A stretch of 64,000 bases of DNA from DASZIT01 sp036489495 (GTDB taxonomy: Bacteria; Actinomycetota; Acidimicrobiia; Acidimicrobiales; RAAP-2), in NCBI GenBank assembly GCA_036489495.1, contig DASXFR010000087.1, forward strand, positions 58,366 to 122,365, written 5' to 3'. Positions 35,749-44,900 of this stretch are shown one piece after another (the first letter of the stretch is position 1; each line of letters begins with the position of its first letter). The translations under genes were made by a program, and so were the position numbers. The notes under the pieces were generated by a model, which ran no database searches, had not been told where the DNA came from, and saw only the letters and a list, made by a program, of their open reading frames with translations.

Positions 35749-36002
35749 CGGCACGGCGCGGCCGCCTCCCCCGGCGGACGGCCTTTCTGGCTGGGTTCAG
35801 GCCCCGAGCGCTTGCCCCCGCCGCGGGAATCCGCCGCCATTCCCCCCGGAAGGACCGTCGTCCACCGTGGGCCTCACCCCATGATCCGGACCGGTCCACC
35901 CGCCAAGCCAGACCCCCGGGTCGGCAACAGGCCAGTTGCCACTGACGCCGTCCCACCCGTTCTTGGTCCACCGGCGACACCCGTCCGGTGAGCCTCAAGT
36001 CT

Positions 36003-36051
36003 CCAGCGGCGGGGTGACGAGCTGCCACCCCCCACCTGGCCCCGCCGCTGG
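36003..36051. repeat. Perfect 12-bp stem with 25-base loop upstream of pstS
   Basis: CCAGCGGCGGGG (36003-36014) pairs with CCCCGCCGCTGG (36040-36051). Further stems follow: CCCTCC/GGAGGG at 36148-36159, GCCCC/GGGGC at 36169-36178, CCAGCC/GGCTGG at 36221-36247 and CCCC/GGGG at 36264-36275. A structured RNA or a leader is possible. Confidence 0.5.
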
Positions 36052-36297
36052 GCCCCTCTCCCGTTCGCGATCGATGCAGGGGAGCTGTGCCAGCCGCACC
36101 CGGCGCTCCCTGCGTCCTCCTGGGCCCGTCGGGCTCGGGAAAGTCAGCCCTCCGGAGGGTCCGGGCAAGCCCCGGGGCAGGCTCACCTCCAGGTTTCATG
36201 GCCGCCGGTGGGTGAGTAGACCAGCCTGCGGTCCCCAACCCGGCTGGCTCCCCTGAGTCAATTCCCCTGATGGGGAGTCAGAGCCTCCCAACCGGGG

Positions 36298-36373
36298 GTT
36301 CACACTCGTTCAAGAAGAGTTTGCTGATTGTTTACCTGAGGAACATCTGGACGTGGCAGTTCGTTCATTCGGG
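36298..36373 (+). promoter_or_regulatory. PHO-box-like direct repeats upstream of pstS
   Basis: GTTCA/GTTTA-type motifs begin at 36298 (GTTCACACTC), 36308 (GTTCAAGAAGA), 36319 (GTTTGCTGATT), 36330 (GTTTACCTGAG) and 36363 (GTTCATTCGGG). The first three intervals are 10, 11 and 11 bp. The actinobacterial PhoP box is built of 11-bp direct repeats with a GTTCACC-like consensus, so this is a good candidate for phosphate-starvation control of pst. Confidence 0.7.
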
Positions 36374-36473
36374 ATCCCTACTGTCGGCGGTAATGGAAAT
36401 CCCAAGCAGGGCCGGTACCCACCCAGACAGCGGGCGCCCGGCCTTCAACGTCCTTACGGAGGTCACCCCCACA

Positions 36474-37709
36474 GTGGACCAAGCACCGATCACCCCGGCG
36501 GCACCGATCACCCCCTCGGCGCCCCTTCCCCCGGCGGCATCGACGTCCCGAAAGAGGGCCAAGCGGGTCACCCGCTCCCTGGCGCTCGCCACTGCAACGG
36601 CCGGACTGCTGCTCGCCGCCTGCAGCTCCTCGTCCACCCCCGCCTCGGGGACGTCCTCGACCAACGCCTCGGGCAGCAGCGACCCGTACATCACCGCCGA
36701 CCTGAAGGCCGCCGGTGCCCAGCTGACCGGAGCCGGCTCCACCTTCGTGCAACCGGTGTTCACCAAGGCGTTCTTCACCTACACCAGCAAGAACCAGGCG
36801 GTCACCGTCAACTACCAGGCGGTCGGTAGCGGGGCGGGGATCACTGCCTTCGACGGCAACACCGTCAACTTCGGTGCCTCCGACGTCCCGCTGACCCAGG
36901 CCATGGTCGCCGCGGCCCCGGCCATCTTCGGCGGCGTGGTGCAGGTGCCCGACACCCTGGGCGGTGTCTCCCTCTCCTACAACCTGCCGGGAGTAAAGAC
37001 CGGGCTCAAGCTCGACCCGGCCACCATCTCCAGCATCTTCTCGGGAGCCATCACCACCTGGAACGATCCGGCCATCGCCGCCCTCAACCCGGGGGTGAAC
37101 CTCCCATCCCAGCCGATCACCACCGTCCACCGTTCCGATAGCAGCGGCACCACCTACATCTTCACCGACTATCTGGCCAACGTGTCGCCGGCCTGGGCCG
37201 CCGGACCGGGAACCGGCAAGACGGTCACCTGGCCGGCCTCGAGTGTCGGGTCCAGCGGCAACTCCGGAGTGGCCGGGAGCATCAAATCGACCCCGTACTC
37301 GATCGGATATGTCGAGTTGGCCTATGCGCTGCAGAACAACTTCACGGTGGCGGCGGTCAAGAACCAGGCTGGTTCCTTCGTGATGCCGACCTTGAAATCG
37401 GTGGCCGCTGACGCCGCCCAGAAGCCGAACGTCACCTCGATCGACTTCTCCATCACCAACCAGCCGGGGGCGGGGAGCTACCCGATCTCCGGCTACAGCT
37501 GGGCCCTCATCGCCCAGAAGCAGTCCAACGCCGCGGTCGGCAAGACCCTCGTCCAGGTGCTCGACTGGCTCACTCACACCGGGGGTGGCCAGGATCAAGC
37601 CGCCAGCCTCGATTACGTGCCGCTGCCGGCCAACATCCAGACGCTGGCCCGTCAGAGCCTCTTGATGGTCACCGGTCCCACCGGTACCGCCCCGCTGTTG
37701 ACCAAGTAA
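36474..37709 (+). CDS. pstS: Phosphate ABC transporter substrate-binding lipoprotein
   Basis: 411 residues from GTG 36474, which has GGAGG 11 bases upstream. ATG 36393 is an alternative. The signal ends at the lipobox LLLAAC, so the protein is lipid-anchored. The PBP fold has TGAGSTFVQPVF (phosphate loop 1), YQAVGSGAGITAF (loop 2), FGASDVPLT, and VHRSDSSGTTYIFTDYL (anion-binding Ser and Asp). It captures inorganic phosphate for the PstCA channel. An Ala/Pro-rich stretch precedes the signal and is unusual. It leads the pstSCAB operon. Confidence 0.93.
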   Translation: MDQAPITPAAPITPSAPLPPAASTSRKRAKRVTRSLALATATAGLLLAACSSSSTPASGTSSTNASGSSDPYITADLKAAGAQLTGAGSTFVQPVFTKAFFTYTSKNQAVTVNYQAVGSGAGITAFDGNTVNFGASDVPLTQAMVAAAPAIFGGVVQVPDTLGGVSLSYNLPGVKTGLKLDPATISSIFSGAITTWNDPAIAALNPGVNLPSQPITTVHRSDSSGTTYIFTDYLANVSPAWAAGPGTGKTVTWPASSVGSSGNSGVAGSIKSTPYSIGYVELAYALQNNFTVAAVKNQAGSFVMPTLKSVAADAAQKPNVTSIDFSITNQPGAGSYPISGYSWALIAQKQSNAAVGKTLVQVLDWLTHTGGGQDQAASLDYVPLPANIQTLARQSLLMVTGPTGTAPLLTK

Positions 37710-37757
37710 ACCGCCCCGACCACTGACAAAAGGCCGGAACAAATAGAAGACACCAGA

Positions 37758-38726
37758 TTGTCCCCCGCAGCATCACCATCCCCAGACACCCCGAGGCGTC
37801 ACCGCCTCGGGGTGTCTGACCGCGTCTACAAGATTCTCCTCGGCGTTGTCGGCGGCATCTTCGTCCTCATCCTCGTCGGCTTCGTGGTGGCCATGGCCAC
37901 CCAGGGGGTACCCGCCTTTTCCAAGCTGGGGTTCTCGTTCCTCTGGAGCTCGAACTGGGACCCCACCCACAACCACTTCGGCATCCTGCCCTTCATGGTC
38001 GGGACCATCGAGACCACCGCCATCGCGGTGATCCTGACCGTGCCCATCGGTCTCGGGACCGCCCTGGCCCTCGCCTACCTGGCCCCCCGCCGGTTGCGGG
38101 CACCGCTGGGCACCGCGGTCGAGCTGTTGGCGGCGGTACCCAGCGTGGTCTACGGACTCTGGGGACTATTGGTGGTGGCCCCCTTCTTCCGCTCCCAGAT
38201 CGAACCGGGACTGTCCTCCGTCTTCGGATGGACCGGCCTGTTCGGAGGGGCGAACGAGGGCGTCGGGCTGCTGCTGGCCGGCGTCATCCTGTTCATCATG
38301 GTGCTCCCCACCATGGTGGCGATCTCCCGGGACGTCCTGGCCGCGGTACCCCACGACCAGGTCGAAGGGGCCATGGCCCTCGGGGCGACCCGGTGGCAGT
38401 TGTTGCGCAAAGTGGTCGTCCCCGGGGCCCGGGTCGGAATCCTCGGGGCCTTCACCCTGGCCACCGGGCGGGCATTGGGTGAAACCGTGGCCGTCGCCCT
38501 GGTCATCGGCAACTCGACCCACCTGGCCACCTCGCTCAAGGCCAACGCGGCGACGATCCCCTCCCTCATCGTGAGCACCTTCGGGGAGGCAACCGGCACC
38601 GAGCTCAACGTCCTGTTCACCGCGGCGCTGGTGCTGTTGGTGGTGGGGATCGGCGTCAACGTTCTGGCCCGGGTGTTCGTCCGATCGGTCAAGCGCAGTG
38701 GCGCCGAGTCGGTGGCAGTGGCATGA
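37758..38726 (+). CDS. pstC: Phosphate ABC transporter permease
   Basis: A 322-residue permease with six TM helices. The EAA-like loop is MALGATRWQLLRKVVVPGARVGILG, and PSVVYGLWGLLVVAP is a PstC hallmark. The TTG at 37758 gives a 322-residue protein. GTG 37812 is possible and would lie inside the 3' arm of the strong hairpin, which could then hide it. It is 48 bp after pstS, and its end overlaps the pstA start by 4 bases (ATGA). Confidence 0.92.
   Translation: MSPAASPSPDTPRRHRLGVSDRVYKILLGVVGGIFVLILVGFVVAMATQGVPAFSKLGFSFLWSSNWDPTHNHFGILPFMVGTIETTAIAVILTVPIGLGTALALAYLAPRRLRAPLGTAVELLAAVPSVVYGLWGLLVVAPFFRSQIEPGLSSVFGWTGLFGGANEGVGLLLAGVILFIMVLPTMVAISRDVLAAVPHDQVEGAMALGATRWQLLRKVVVPGARVGILGAFTLATGRALGETVAVALVIGNSTHLATSLKANAATIPSLIVSTFGEATGTELNVLFTAALVLLVVGIGVNVLARVFVRSVKRSGAESVAVA
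37784..37817 (+). other. Perfect 15-bp stem-loop between pstS and pstC
   Basis: AGACACCCCGAGGCG (37784-37798) pairs perfectly with CGCCTCGGGGTGTCT (37803-37817) around the loop TCAC. It spans the pstC 5' end. Without a following T-run it is more likely an mRNA 3' stabiliser or processing/attenuation element. Such structures let PstS be made in excess over the membrane components. Confidence 0.8.
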
Positions 38727-39634
38727 CCACCCTCTCCTTCGACTCCAGCCTCGACCCGATCCTGTCCCGCCGGGCGGAGATCCAGAAGATCGCCTCGTCG
38801 TCGGTCAAGCGCCGCCGGGTCTACTCGAGGATCGGCATCGCCGTTTGCCTGTTGTGCCTGATCGTGGCGTGCATCCCGTTGCTGGCCATCATCGGCTACA
38901 CGGTGGCCAAGGGCCTGCCCGCCTGGAACTCGGCCTTCTTCACCAAGAACATGCTGCCCGAAGGCATCCCCGGTGGTGGCCTCTACAACGCCATCATCGG
39001 CACCGTGATCATTGACGCCATCGCCATCGCCGTCACCGTCCCCTTCGGGGTCCTCGGGGGTCTGTTCCTGGCCGAATCCGACGGTCCGGTCGCCGGCGCC
39101 GTCCGGTTCGCCGCCGATGTCCTGACCGGGGTCCCTTCCATCACCATCGGGATCTTCGGCTACATCATCTGGGTCAAGAACTTCGGCTACAGCGGCTATG
39201 CGGGGGCCTTGGCCATCGGCATCATCATGGTGCCGGTGATCATGCGGGCGGCCGAGACCGCCCTGCGGGGGGTGCCGATCAACCTCTACGAAGCCGGGCT
39301 CGCCCTCGGGGCCCGGAAGGCAACGGTGGCCCGCAAAGTCACGCTGCCGGTAGCGCTCCCCGGCCTCATCACCGGGGTTCTGCTGGCGGTGGCCCGAGGA
39401 GCGGGAGAGACGGCGCCGCTGATTTTCACCATCTTCGGCAATCAGTTCCTGCAGACGAATCCCTCCAAACCAATGGAAGCCCTTCCCATCGCCATCTACT
39501 CCTACAGCAGCCAGCCCTACAACGATCTGATCGAGATTGCCTGGGGCGGGGCTCTGTTGCTGATGGCGGTGATCCTGGTCCTGAACGTAGGGGCCCGACT
39601 GGCGTCGGCCCGACTGAGAAGAGAGCGACGGTGA
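38723..39634 (+). CDS. pstA: Phosphate ABC transporter permease
   Basis: A 303-residue permease with six TM helices. Hallmarks are NAIIGTVIIDAIAIAVTVPFGVLGGLFLAE, DVLTGVPSITIGIFGYIIWV and the EAA loop GLALGARKATVARKVTLPVALPG. It pairs with PstC as the channel. It overlaps pstC by ATGA and pstB by GTGA, so the three genes are translationally coupled. Confidence 0.95.
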   Translation: MTTLSFDSSLDPILSRRAEIQKIASSSVKRRRVYSRIGIAVCLLCLIVACIPLLAIIGYTVAKGLPAWNSAFFTKNMLPEGIPGGGLYNAIIGTVIIDAIAIAVTVPFGVLGGLFLAESDGPVAGAVRFAADVLTGVPSITIGIFGYIIWVKNFGYSGYAGALAIGIIMVPVIMRAAETALRGVPINLYEAGLALGARKATVARKVTLPVALPGLITGVLLAVARGAGETAPLIFTIFGNQFLQTNPSKPMEALPIAIYSYSSQPYNDLIEIAWGGALLLMAVILVLNVGARLASARLRRERR

Positions 39635-40491
39635 GCGAAGAGATGACTACGCCCAGCGACATCACCCAGACCATCGGTCTGACTACTCAAGAGGTGTTTG
39701 TGGCACAAGAGCCGGGGACGACAAAGGTCATGGGCCTGGAGGACGTGACGGTGACCTTTCGCGGTCGACCGGCGGTGCGCGGGGTGTCGTTCGACGCCTA
39801 CGAGAAAGAGGTCACCGCCCTCATCGGCCCCTCGGGGTCGGGGAAGACCACCCTGCTCCGGGCGCTCAACCGCATGCACGACACCGAGCGCACCGCGGCG
39901 GTGACCGGAAAGATCATGCTCGGGGACACCAACGTCAACGACCGGTCAACCGATCCAACCTTGTTGCGTTCGAGGGTCGGCATGGTCTTCCAGCGCCCGA
40001 ATCCGTTCCCGACCATGTCGATCTACGAAAATGCGGTGGCCGGGCTGCGCTTCAACGGGGTGAGGAAGAAGTCACTCCTCGACGAGGCGGCGGAGTCGGC
40101 CCTGGTTGCCGCGGCGCTGTGGGACAGCGTGCGCGAACGCCTCAAGGTCAGCGCCAGCACCTTGTCCGGTGGGGAGCAACAACGGTTGTGCATCGCCCGG
40201 GCATTGGCCGTCGAACCCGAAGTCCTGCTCATGGACGAGCCCACGTCGGCTCTGGATCCGATCGCCACCAAGCGCATCGAGGAGTTGATCGGTGAGTTGA
40301 AGGACCGGGTCACCATCATCATCGTGACCCACAACATGCAACAGGCGATGCGGGTGTCTGACCGGTGTGCCTTCTTGCTGATGGCTGACGACCGGAGCGG
40401 CGAGCTCATCGAGTACGCCCCCACCTCCAAGCTCTTCAGCGAGCCAGACGACCCCCGCACCCTGGATTACGTCAACGGGCGGTTCGGCTGA
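39631..40491 (+). CDS. pstB: Phosphate ABC transporter ATPase
   Basis: A 286-residue ABC ATPase. Walker A is GPSGSGKTTLLRALNRM, with the PstB phrase VGMVFQRPNPFPTMSIYENA around the Q-loop, the signature LSGGEQQRLCIARALA and Walker B VLLMDEPTSALDP. The C-terminal LDYVNGRFG is also a PstB trait. An N-terminal extension of about 30 residues precedes the domain. GTG 39631 overlaps the pstA stop. phoU, a common last gene of pst operons, is not found in the window. Confidence 0.95.
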   Translation: MSEEMTTPSDITQTIGLTTQEVFVAQEPGTTKVMGLEDVTVTFRGRPAVRGVSFDAYEKEVTALIGPSGSGKTTLLRALNRMHDTERTAAVTGKIMLGDTNVNDRSTDPTLLRSRVGMVFQRPNPFPTMSIYENAVAGLRFNGVRKKSLLDEAAESALVAAALWDSVRERLKVSASTLSGGEQQRLCIARALAVEPEVLLMDEPTSALDPIATKRIEELIGELKDRVTIIIVTHNMQQAMRVSDRCAFLLMADDRSGELIEYAPTSKLFSEPDDPRTLDYVNGRFG

Positions 40492-40526
40492 GCCAGAGCG
40501 TGAGCGCCGGACCCGGTCCTGCTGGG

Positions 40527-41477
40527 TCAGGCGCAGGAGTCGGGCATTTCGACGGGTCCGCCGTATCCGCCATTGCCGCCATCGGCACCCGGGGAGCCGT
40601 TGGCCGATGACCCGGAAGATGCCAGCGGGGATACCTCGTCGACATCGATCCGGAATCCCACCCCCCGCACGGTCACGATGATTCGGGGCGAGGACGGATC
40701 GATCTCGAGCTTGGACCGAAGCCGGTAGATGTGGGTGTCGAGGGTTCGACTGTCGGTCAACTCGCTGTCGGGCCAGAGCAGATCGATCAATTCGTCCCGG
40801 GTTCTCACCGACCCGAGTGGCGACAGCAACGCGGCCAGGAGGTCGTACTCCCGTCGAGAGAGGTGCACCTGCACCCCGTCGACGGTGACCTGGCGCCGGG
40901 CGAAGCTGACCACCACCCGCCCGAAGCGGATGTCGGGCCGATCCGCGGCCGTGGCCGCCCGGGCTTGGGCGGCAATCCCCCGACCGGCGCCCTGGGCCCG
41001 CCGGTGCGCCGGAGGCTCGTCTACCACCGTCCCCGGGGGGGACACCCGCCGGAGAATGGTGTGCATCCGCGCCACCAGCTCACGGAGGCGGAACGGCTTG
41101 GTGACGTAGTCGGCGGCTCCGAGTTCGAGGCCGAGCACCACGTCCAGCTCGGCGTTCACCGCGCTGATGATGAGCACCGGCACCGGGGCGATGGCGTGCA
41201 TCCGGCGCAGGAGGTCGGTCCCGTAGGTGTCGGGTAGCAGCAGGTCGAGCAGGACGATATCGGGGATGTGCTCGGTGAACCGGGCGATCCCGTCGGCCCC
41301 GTCGGTGGCCACCTCGACGTGGTACCCCTCGAGGCGGAGGGCCGATTCGAGGGCGAGTCGGTAGGATTCCTCGTCCTCGACGACCAGGACCCGCACCTGG
41401 TCCTCGACCACCGGTTCGACCGCGTCGGCGTCGTCCTCGTCGGGATCCCCAGGGGTGCGGTCAGATGTGGTCGGCAT
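40527..41477 (-). CDS. OmpR/PhoB-type response regulator (PhoP/RegX3-like)
   Basis: 316 residues from ATG 41477. The AGGAGG that would be read as codons in the longer frame from 41498 serves as ribosome site, 12 bases upstream. The receiver has the acidic pair VVEDEE, the phosphoacceptor Asp in VLLDLLLPD and Lys in YVTKPF. A winged-helix domain follows (VHLSRREYDLLAALLSP, DTHIYRLRSKLE, VRGVGFRI). The linker of about 45 residues is long. It converges on pstB, and PHO-box-like repeats lie upstream, so it may be the phosphate regulator. No sensor kinase is next to it. Confidence 0.9.
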   Translation of the reverse strand: MPTTSDRTPGDPDEDDADAVEPVVEDQVRVLVVEDEESYRLALESALRLEGYHVEVATDGADGIARFTEHIPDIVLLDLLLPDTYGTDLLRRMHAIAPVPVLIISAVNAELDVVLGLELGAADYVTKPFRLRELVARMHTILRRVSPPGTVVDEPPAHRRAQGAGRGIAAQARAATAADRPDIRFGRVVVSFARRQVTVDGVQVHLSRREYDLLAALLSPLGSVRTRDELIDLLWPDSELTDSRTLDTHIYRLRSKLEIDPSSPRIIVTVRGVGFRIDVDEVSPLASSGSSANGSPGADGGNGGYGGPVEMPDSCA

Positions 41478-41501
41478 GGCAGCAAGCGACCTCCTCACCG
41501 C

Positions 41502-41567
41502 ATCGTATGAAGGGCAAGTGAACGGGAATCGACAATCCAGCGACCTCTAGGTGATCGTTGCGTGAAC
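41502..41567 (-). promoter_or_regulatory. PHO-box-like repeats upstream of the response regulator
   Basis: On the minus strand, GTTCACGCAAC and GATCACCTAGA are adjacent (41567 to 41546). A second pair, GTTCACTTGCC and CTTCATACGAT, lies at 41523 to 41502. Two 11-bp direct-repeat pairs fit PhoP-box layout and suggest autoregulation. The second pair is 24 bp from the start codon. Confidence 0.6.
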
Positions 41568-41949
41568 ATTTCGCGACGAAACCGGAGACGAAATCGAAAA
41601 CGAACAGGTTGTCCACCGCCGAAGAGCCAGAGCCAGCGGTCATTTCACCTATGACCTGCTCAGGGGGGTGTTGGGCGGCTGGTCGCCCCGGCGCTGGGCC
41701 ACACGGGTCGGAGGTGGATGCCCGGTCCACGGGCAAGGGGACGGTGCGGTCGGGGCCCCGAGGCAGACCGGCCAGGTCGACGTCCGCCATCGGCGGGTCA
41801 AAGCCCCCGCCAGGACCACGCCGCAGATTATTTCGTGCCTGGATATGGCGGCCACCGCAATCATCCCGCCTGAGAACAGTTCACTGGGGGCACGTCTGGT
41901 CCAGATCGGTCCCTCGTGTTGGCAAGTCTGGTCGATGCGGAGGGGGCTC
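41568..41949. other. Intergenic region before the large beta-helix gene
   Basis: About 380 bp. The long forward frame that begins at 41668 covers part of it, but that stretch has no signal peptide and no family character. A GGAGG at 41939-41943 six bases before ATG 41950 argues that the true start is there. No other feature seen. Confidence 0.5.
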
Positions 41950-44900
41950 ATGAGTTCGAAACCACGGGGGCGGATTGGCGCGGTGGCGAGGGCATCACTG
42001 GTCCTCGGGGTGACCGGAGCCCTGACAGGGTCATTCCTGGTGGCGGCGTCCGGGACGGCGTGGGCCGCCGGTTCGAACTGGTTCGTCAACCCGACGACGG
42101 GTTCCGACAGCAACGCCTGCGCGACGGCCGCACTGCCGTGCAAGACGATCACTCACGCGCTGGCGCTGTCCAGTGACGGCGACACCATCACCTTGGCCGG
42201 AGGTACCTACACCGGCGCCCTGACGATCACCAAAGCGGTGACCATCCAAGGAGCCGGTCAGGGCGTCTCCATCATCGACGCCGCGGAGACAACTCCCTCG
42301 GCATCGAGTGCATCGGCCATGCTGGTGTCGCTGCCGACTGCCGACCCCAACACCTTGACCGTCAATGGCGTCACCATTCAGCGCGGTATCAGCAAGTTTG
42401 GCGGTGGCATCGAGCTCCTGACCGGGAAGATGGTCGTCAACAATTCGACCATCACCAACAATGAGGCCGGCGGCATCACCGGGTCGGCGGGCGGCGGCGG
42501 CATCGGGGTGATCGGGACCGCTCTGGGCACCACCCAACAACTGACCCTCAACGGCGACACCATCTCGCACAACAAGACCGTCGCCTTCGGGACTACGAAC
42601 TTCAACGGTGGAGGGCTCTATCTGGCCGGGCCGACAACGATGACCAATACGGTCATCTCGGCCAATTCGACCGGCGGAACGACCTTTGGCGGAGGAATCT
42701 TCCTGGCCAAGGCGGTGGCTACCGACACTGCGACCCTCAACGCCACCGACACGCAGGTCACCGGCAACGCCGCCGCGGTCGGCGGCGGAATCGCCAACTA
42801 CAGCGGCGGTCAACTGGCATTGACCGGGGACGGGGTAACTCCCAGTTCAGTCAGTTCGAACACCGGTACCGACGGTGCCGGCATCTATGACGCCGGCACC
42901 GCCACCATCGTCGGAACCTCGATCTCCTCGAACATCTCCGCCTTTGAAGGTGGAGGATTCTATGAATCCCAGGTCGCGGCGGCAGACACACCGCTGATCA
43001 CCGCCACCAATGACACGCTGTCGGGAAACACCGCGGCGCTGGTGGGCGGTGGAGGTTTCTCCGCGGCCAACTCCACATTCGCCATGAACGGTGGGACCCT
43101 CGGCTCCAACAAGGCGTTCGACGGGGGTGGGCTCTACATCGTCGGAGGGGCCACCGCCTCGTTCGTCGGCGCCACCGTGTCGAACAACGTCGCCAGCTCG
43201 GGATCGACGGCCAACGCCGGGCTGGGTGGCGGCATCTTTGACGCCGGCAGCCTCAGCATCACCGGCAACTCAACCCTCAGCGGCAACCAGGCGGTGGCCG
43301 ACACCGCCGGCGGATCGACAGCCACCGGTTGGGGCGGTGCCGTCTTCGAAGGGCCGGCGGCGGCGGGCAACGCTCCCACCTTCACCCTGGCCAACAGCAC
43401 GGTGAGCGGGGGCGCCTTGGCGTCCGGCACCAACGCCGCGGTCGGGGGAGGCATCGCGGTGACCGGGAACGTCCTGGGCACGGTGGCCCCGGGGTTTGCG
43501 GCCTCGGCCGCCACGTTCACCGGGACGGCGGACACCTTCTCCGGCCTCACCGCCATCGATGGGGCGGGAGCCTATGTGGGGGGTACCGGATCGTTCACCG
43601 GGTCGACCTTCTCCGGTGACACCGCCTCCGGGTCGACCCTGGCTCTCGGCGGAGGGCTGCTGGTGGGCAAGGCGGCGGCCGGCGACATTCCGGCGGCCAC
43701 GATTGATTCCACCGCCTTCACCTCGGATATCGGCGTCCTCGGCGGTGGCGTGGCGGTCAACTCGTCATCCACGTTGACGACGCAGAACGGTACGACGTTC
43801 AGCCAGGACCAGGCCACCAACAGCGGCGGCGGGCTCTACATGGCGGGCACCGACACCAGCCACGACACCTCGTTCACCAGCGACACCGCAGCCGGATTCG
43901 GCGGTGCGGTCTTCGACGGATCCGTCGTCGCCGCCGACCATCCGGTCTTCACCGGAACGAATGTCACCATGAACGGCAACAGCACGCCGCTCGACGGCGG
44001 GGCCGCGACGGTGGCAACCAACGCATCCCTGAGCCTCACCGGTGGATCGATCGACAACAACACCAGCGTGGCCGGTGGTGGGCTGCTCATCTCCGGAGGT
44101 GCCACCTCATCGATCACCGGCGCGGATATCTCGGGGAACACCGCCAATGGAAGTGACGGCGGCGCCATCTTCAACTCGGGCGCTCTGACCATCTCCAACA
44201 GCGAGATCACCGGCAACAAGGCGATCCCCTCGGCCAGCAATCCCACTACCACCGGGCTCGCCGGCGGCATCTACAGCGGCACCTCGACGGCGTCGACGGC
44301 GACGACTCTGGTCCTCAACGGGGACACCCTGTCGGGGAACTCGGCCAACGCCGCCAGCGCCCTCCTGACCCTTTCCAGCGGTTCGGGGGACACCAACGGG
44401 TCCTCCATCACCAACTCGACCATCACCGGCAACTCGAGCGGCCCGAGCTTCGGGGTGATTGCCGCCTTTGACCCGGTGACGATCGTGTCGTCCACCATCA
44501 ATGGCAATACCTCGCCGGCCGGCGCCAGCGGCGGTCTCTACGTCGAAGTCGCGGGCGCCATCAGTGTCTCGGGGAGCGACATCTCCGGCAACAGTTTCGA
44601 CAACTGCTCGTCCCCGGTGATTGACGGTGGCTACAACGGCATCAACGCGGGCGATTCCAGCTGCGGGTTCACCGCGGCCAAGCACGACGTGTTGGCCAAC
44701 CCTCAGCTCGGCGCGCTCGGAGTCAATGGCGGAACGACCCTGACCGAGGTGCCGGCGGCAACCAGCCCACTCATCAACCAAATCCCCCTCAACACGACCA
44801 CCAGCGTGAACGATGCGGTGACCGGGAGCCCGGTGGTTCTGTGCGGGAGCGGGTCGACCGACCAACGCGGATCGCCACGCCCCGAGGGTGCGACCTGTGA

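Larger units (their letters stand above)
35434..36473. other. About 1 kb region with PHO boxes and stem-loops, no certain gene
   Basis: Between the GH5 and pstS starts. It contains a possible 64-residue ORF (35554-35748) and a cluster of perfect GC stem-loops between 35990 and 36280. PHO-box-like repeats lie at 36298-36373. The rest shows no family-like ORF. The longer pstS ORF reading through the PHO repeats is not credible as coding. Confidence 0.5.

Noticed and set aside
35949..35975. Possible second tnpB remnant (phrase CCCGTTCTT-GTCCACCGG shared with 4260-4278)
   Set aside because: Only about 19 bases match with one difference; no other TnpB motif follows on the minus strand.
36298..36373. 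CRISPR-like short repeats
   Set aside because: Units are 10-11 bp, degenerate and without spacers; they fit regulator boxes, not an array.
36270..36473. N-terminal extension of pstS
   Set aside because: Encodes the PHO-box repeats and would bury the lipoprotein signal; the SD-preceded GTG 36474 is better.
41668..41949. Upstream extension of the beta-helix protein
   Set aside because: Would put the signal peptide about 110 residues inside; GGAGG precedes ATG 41950.
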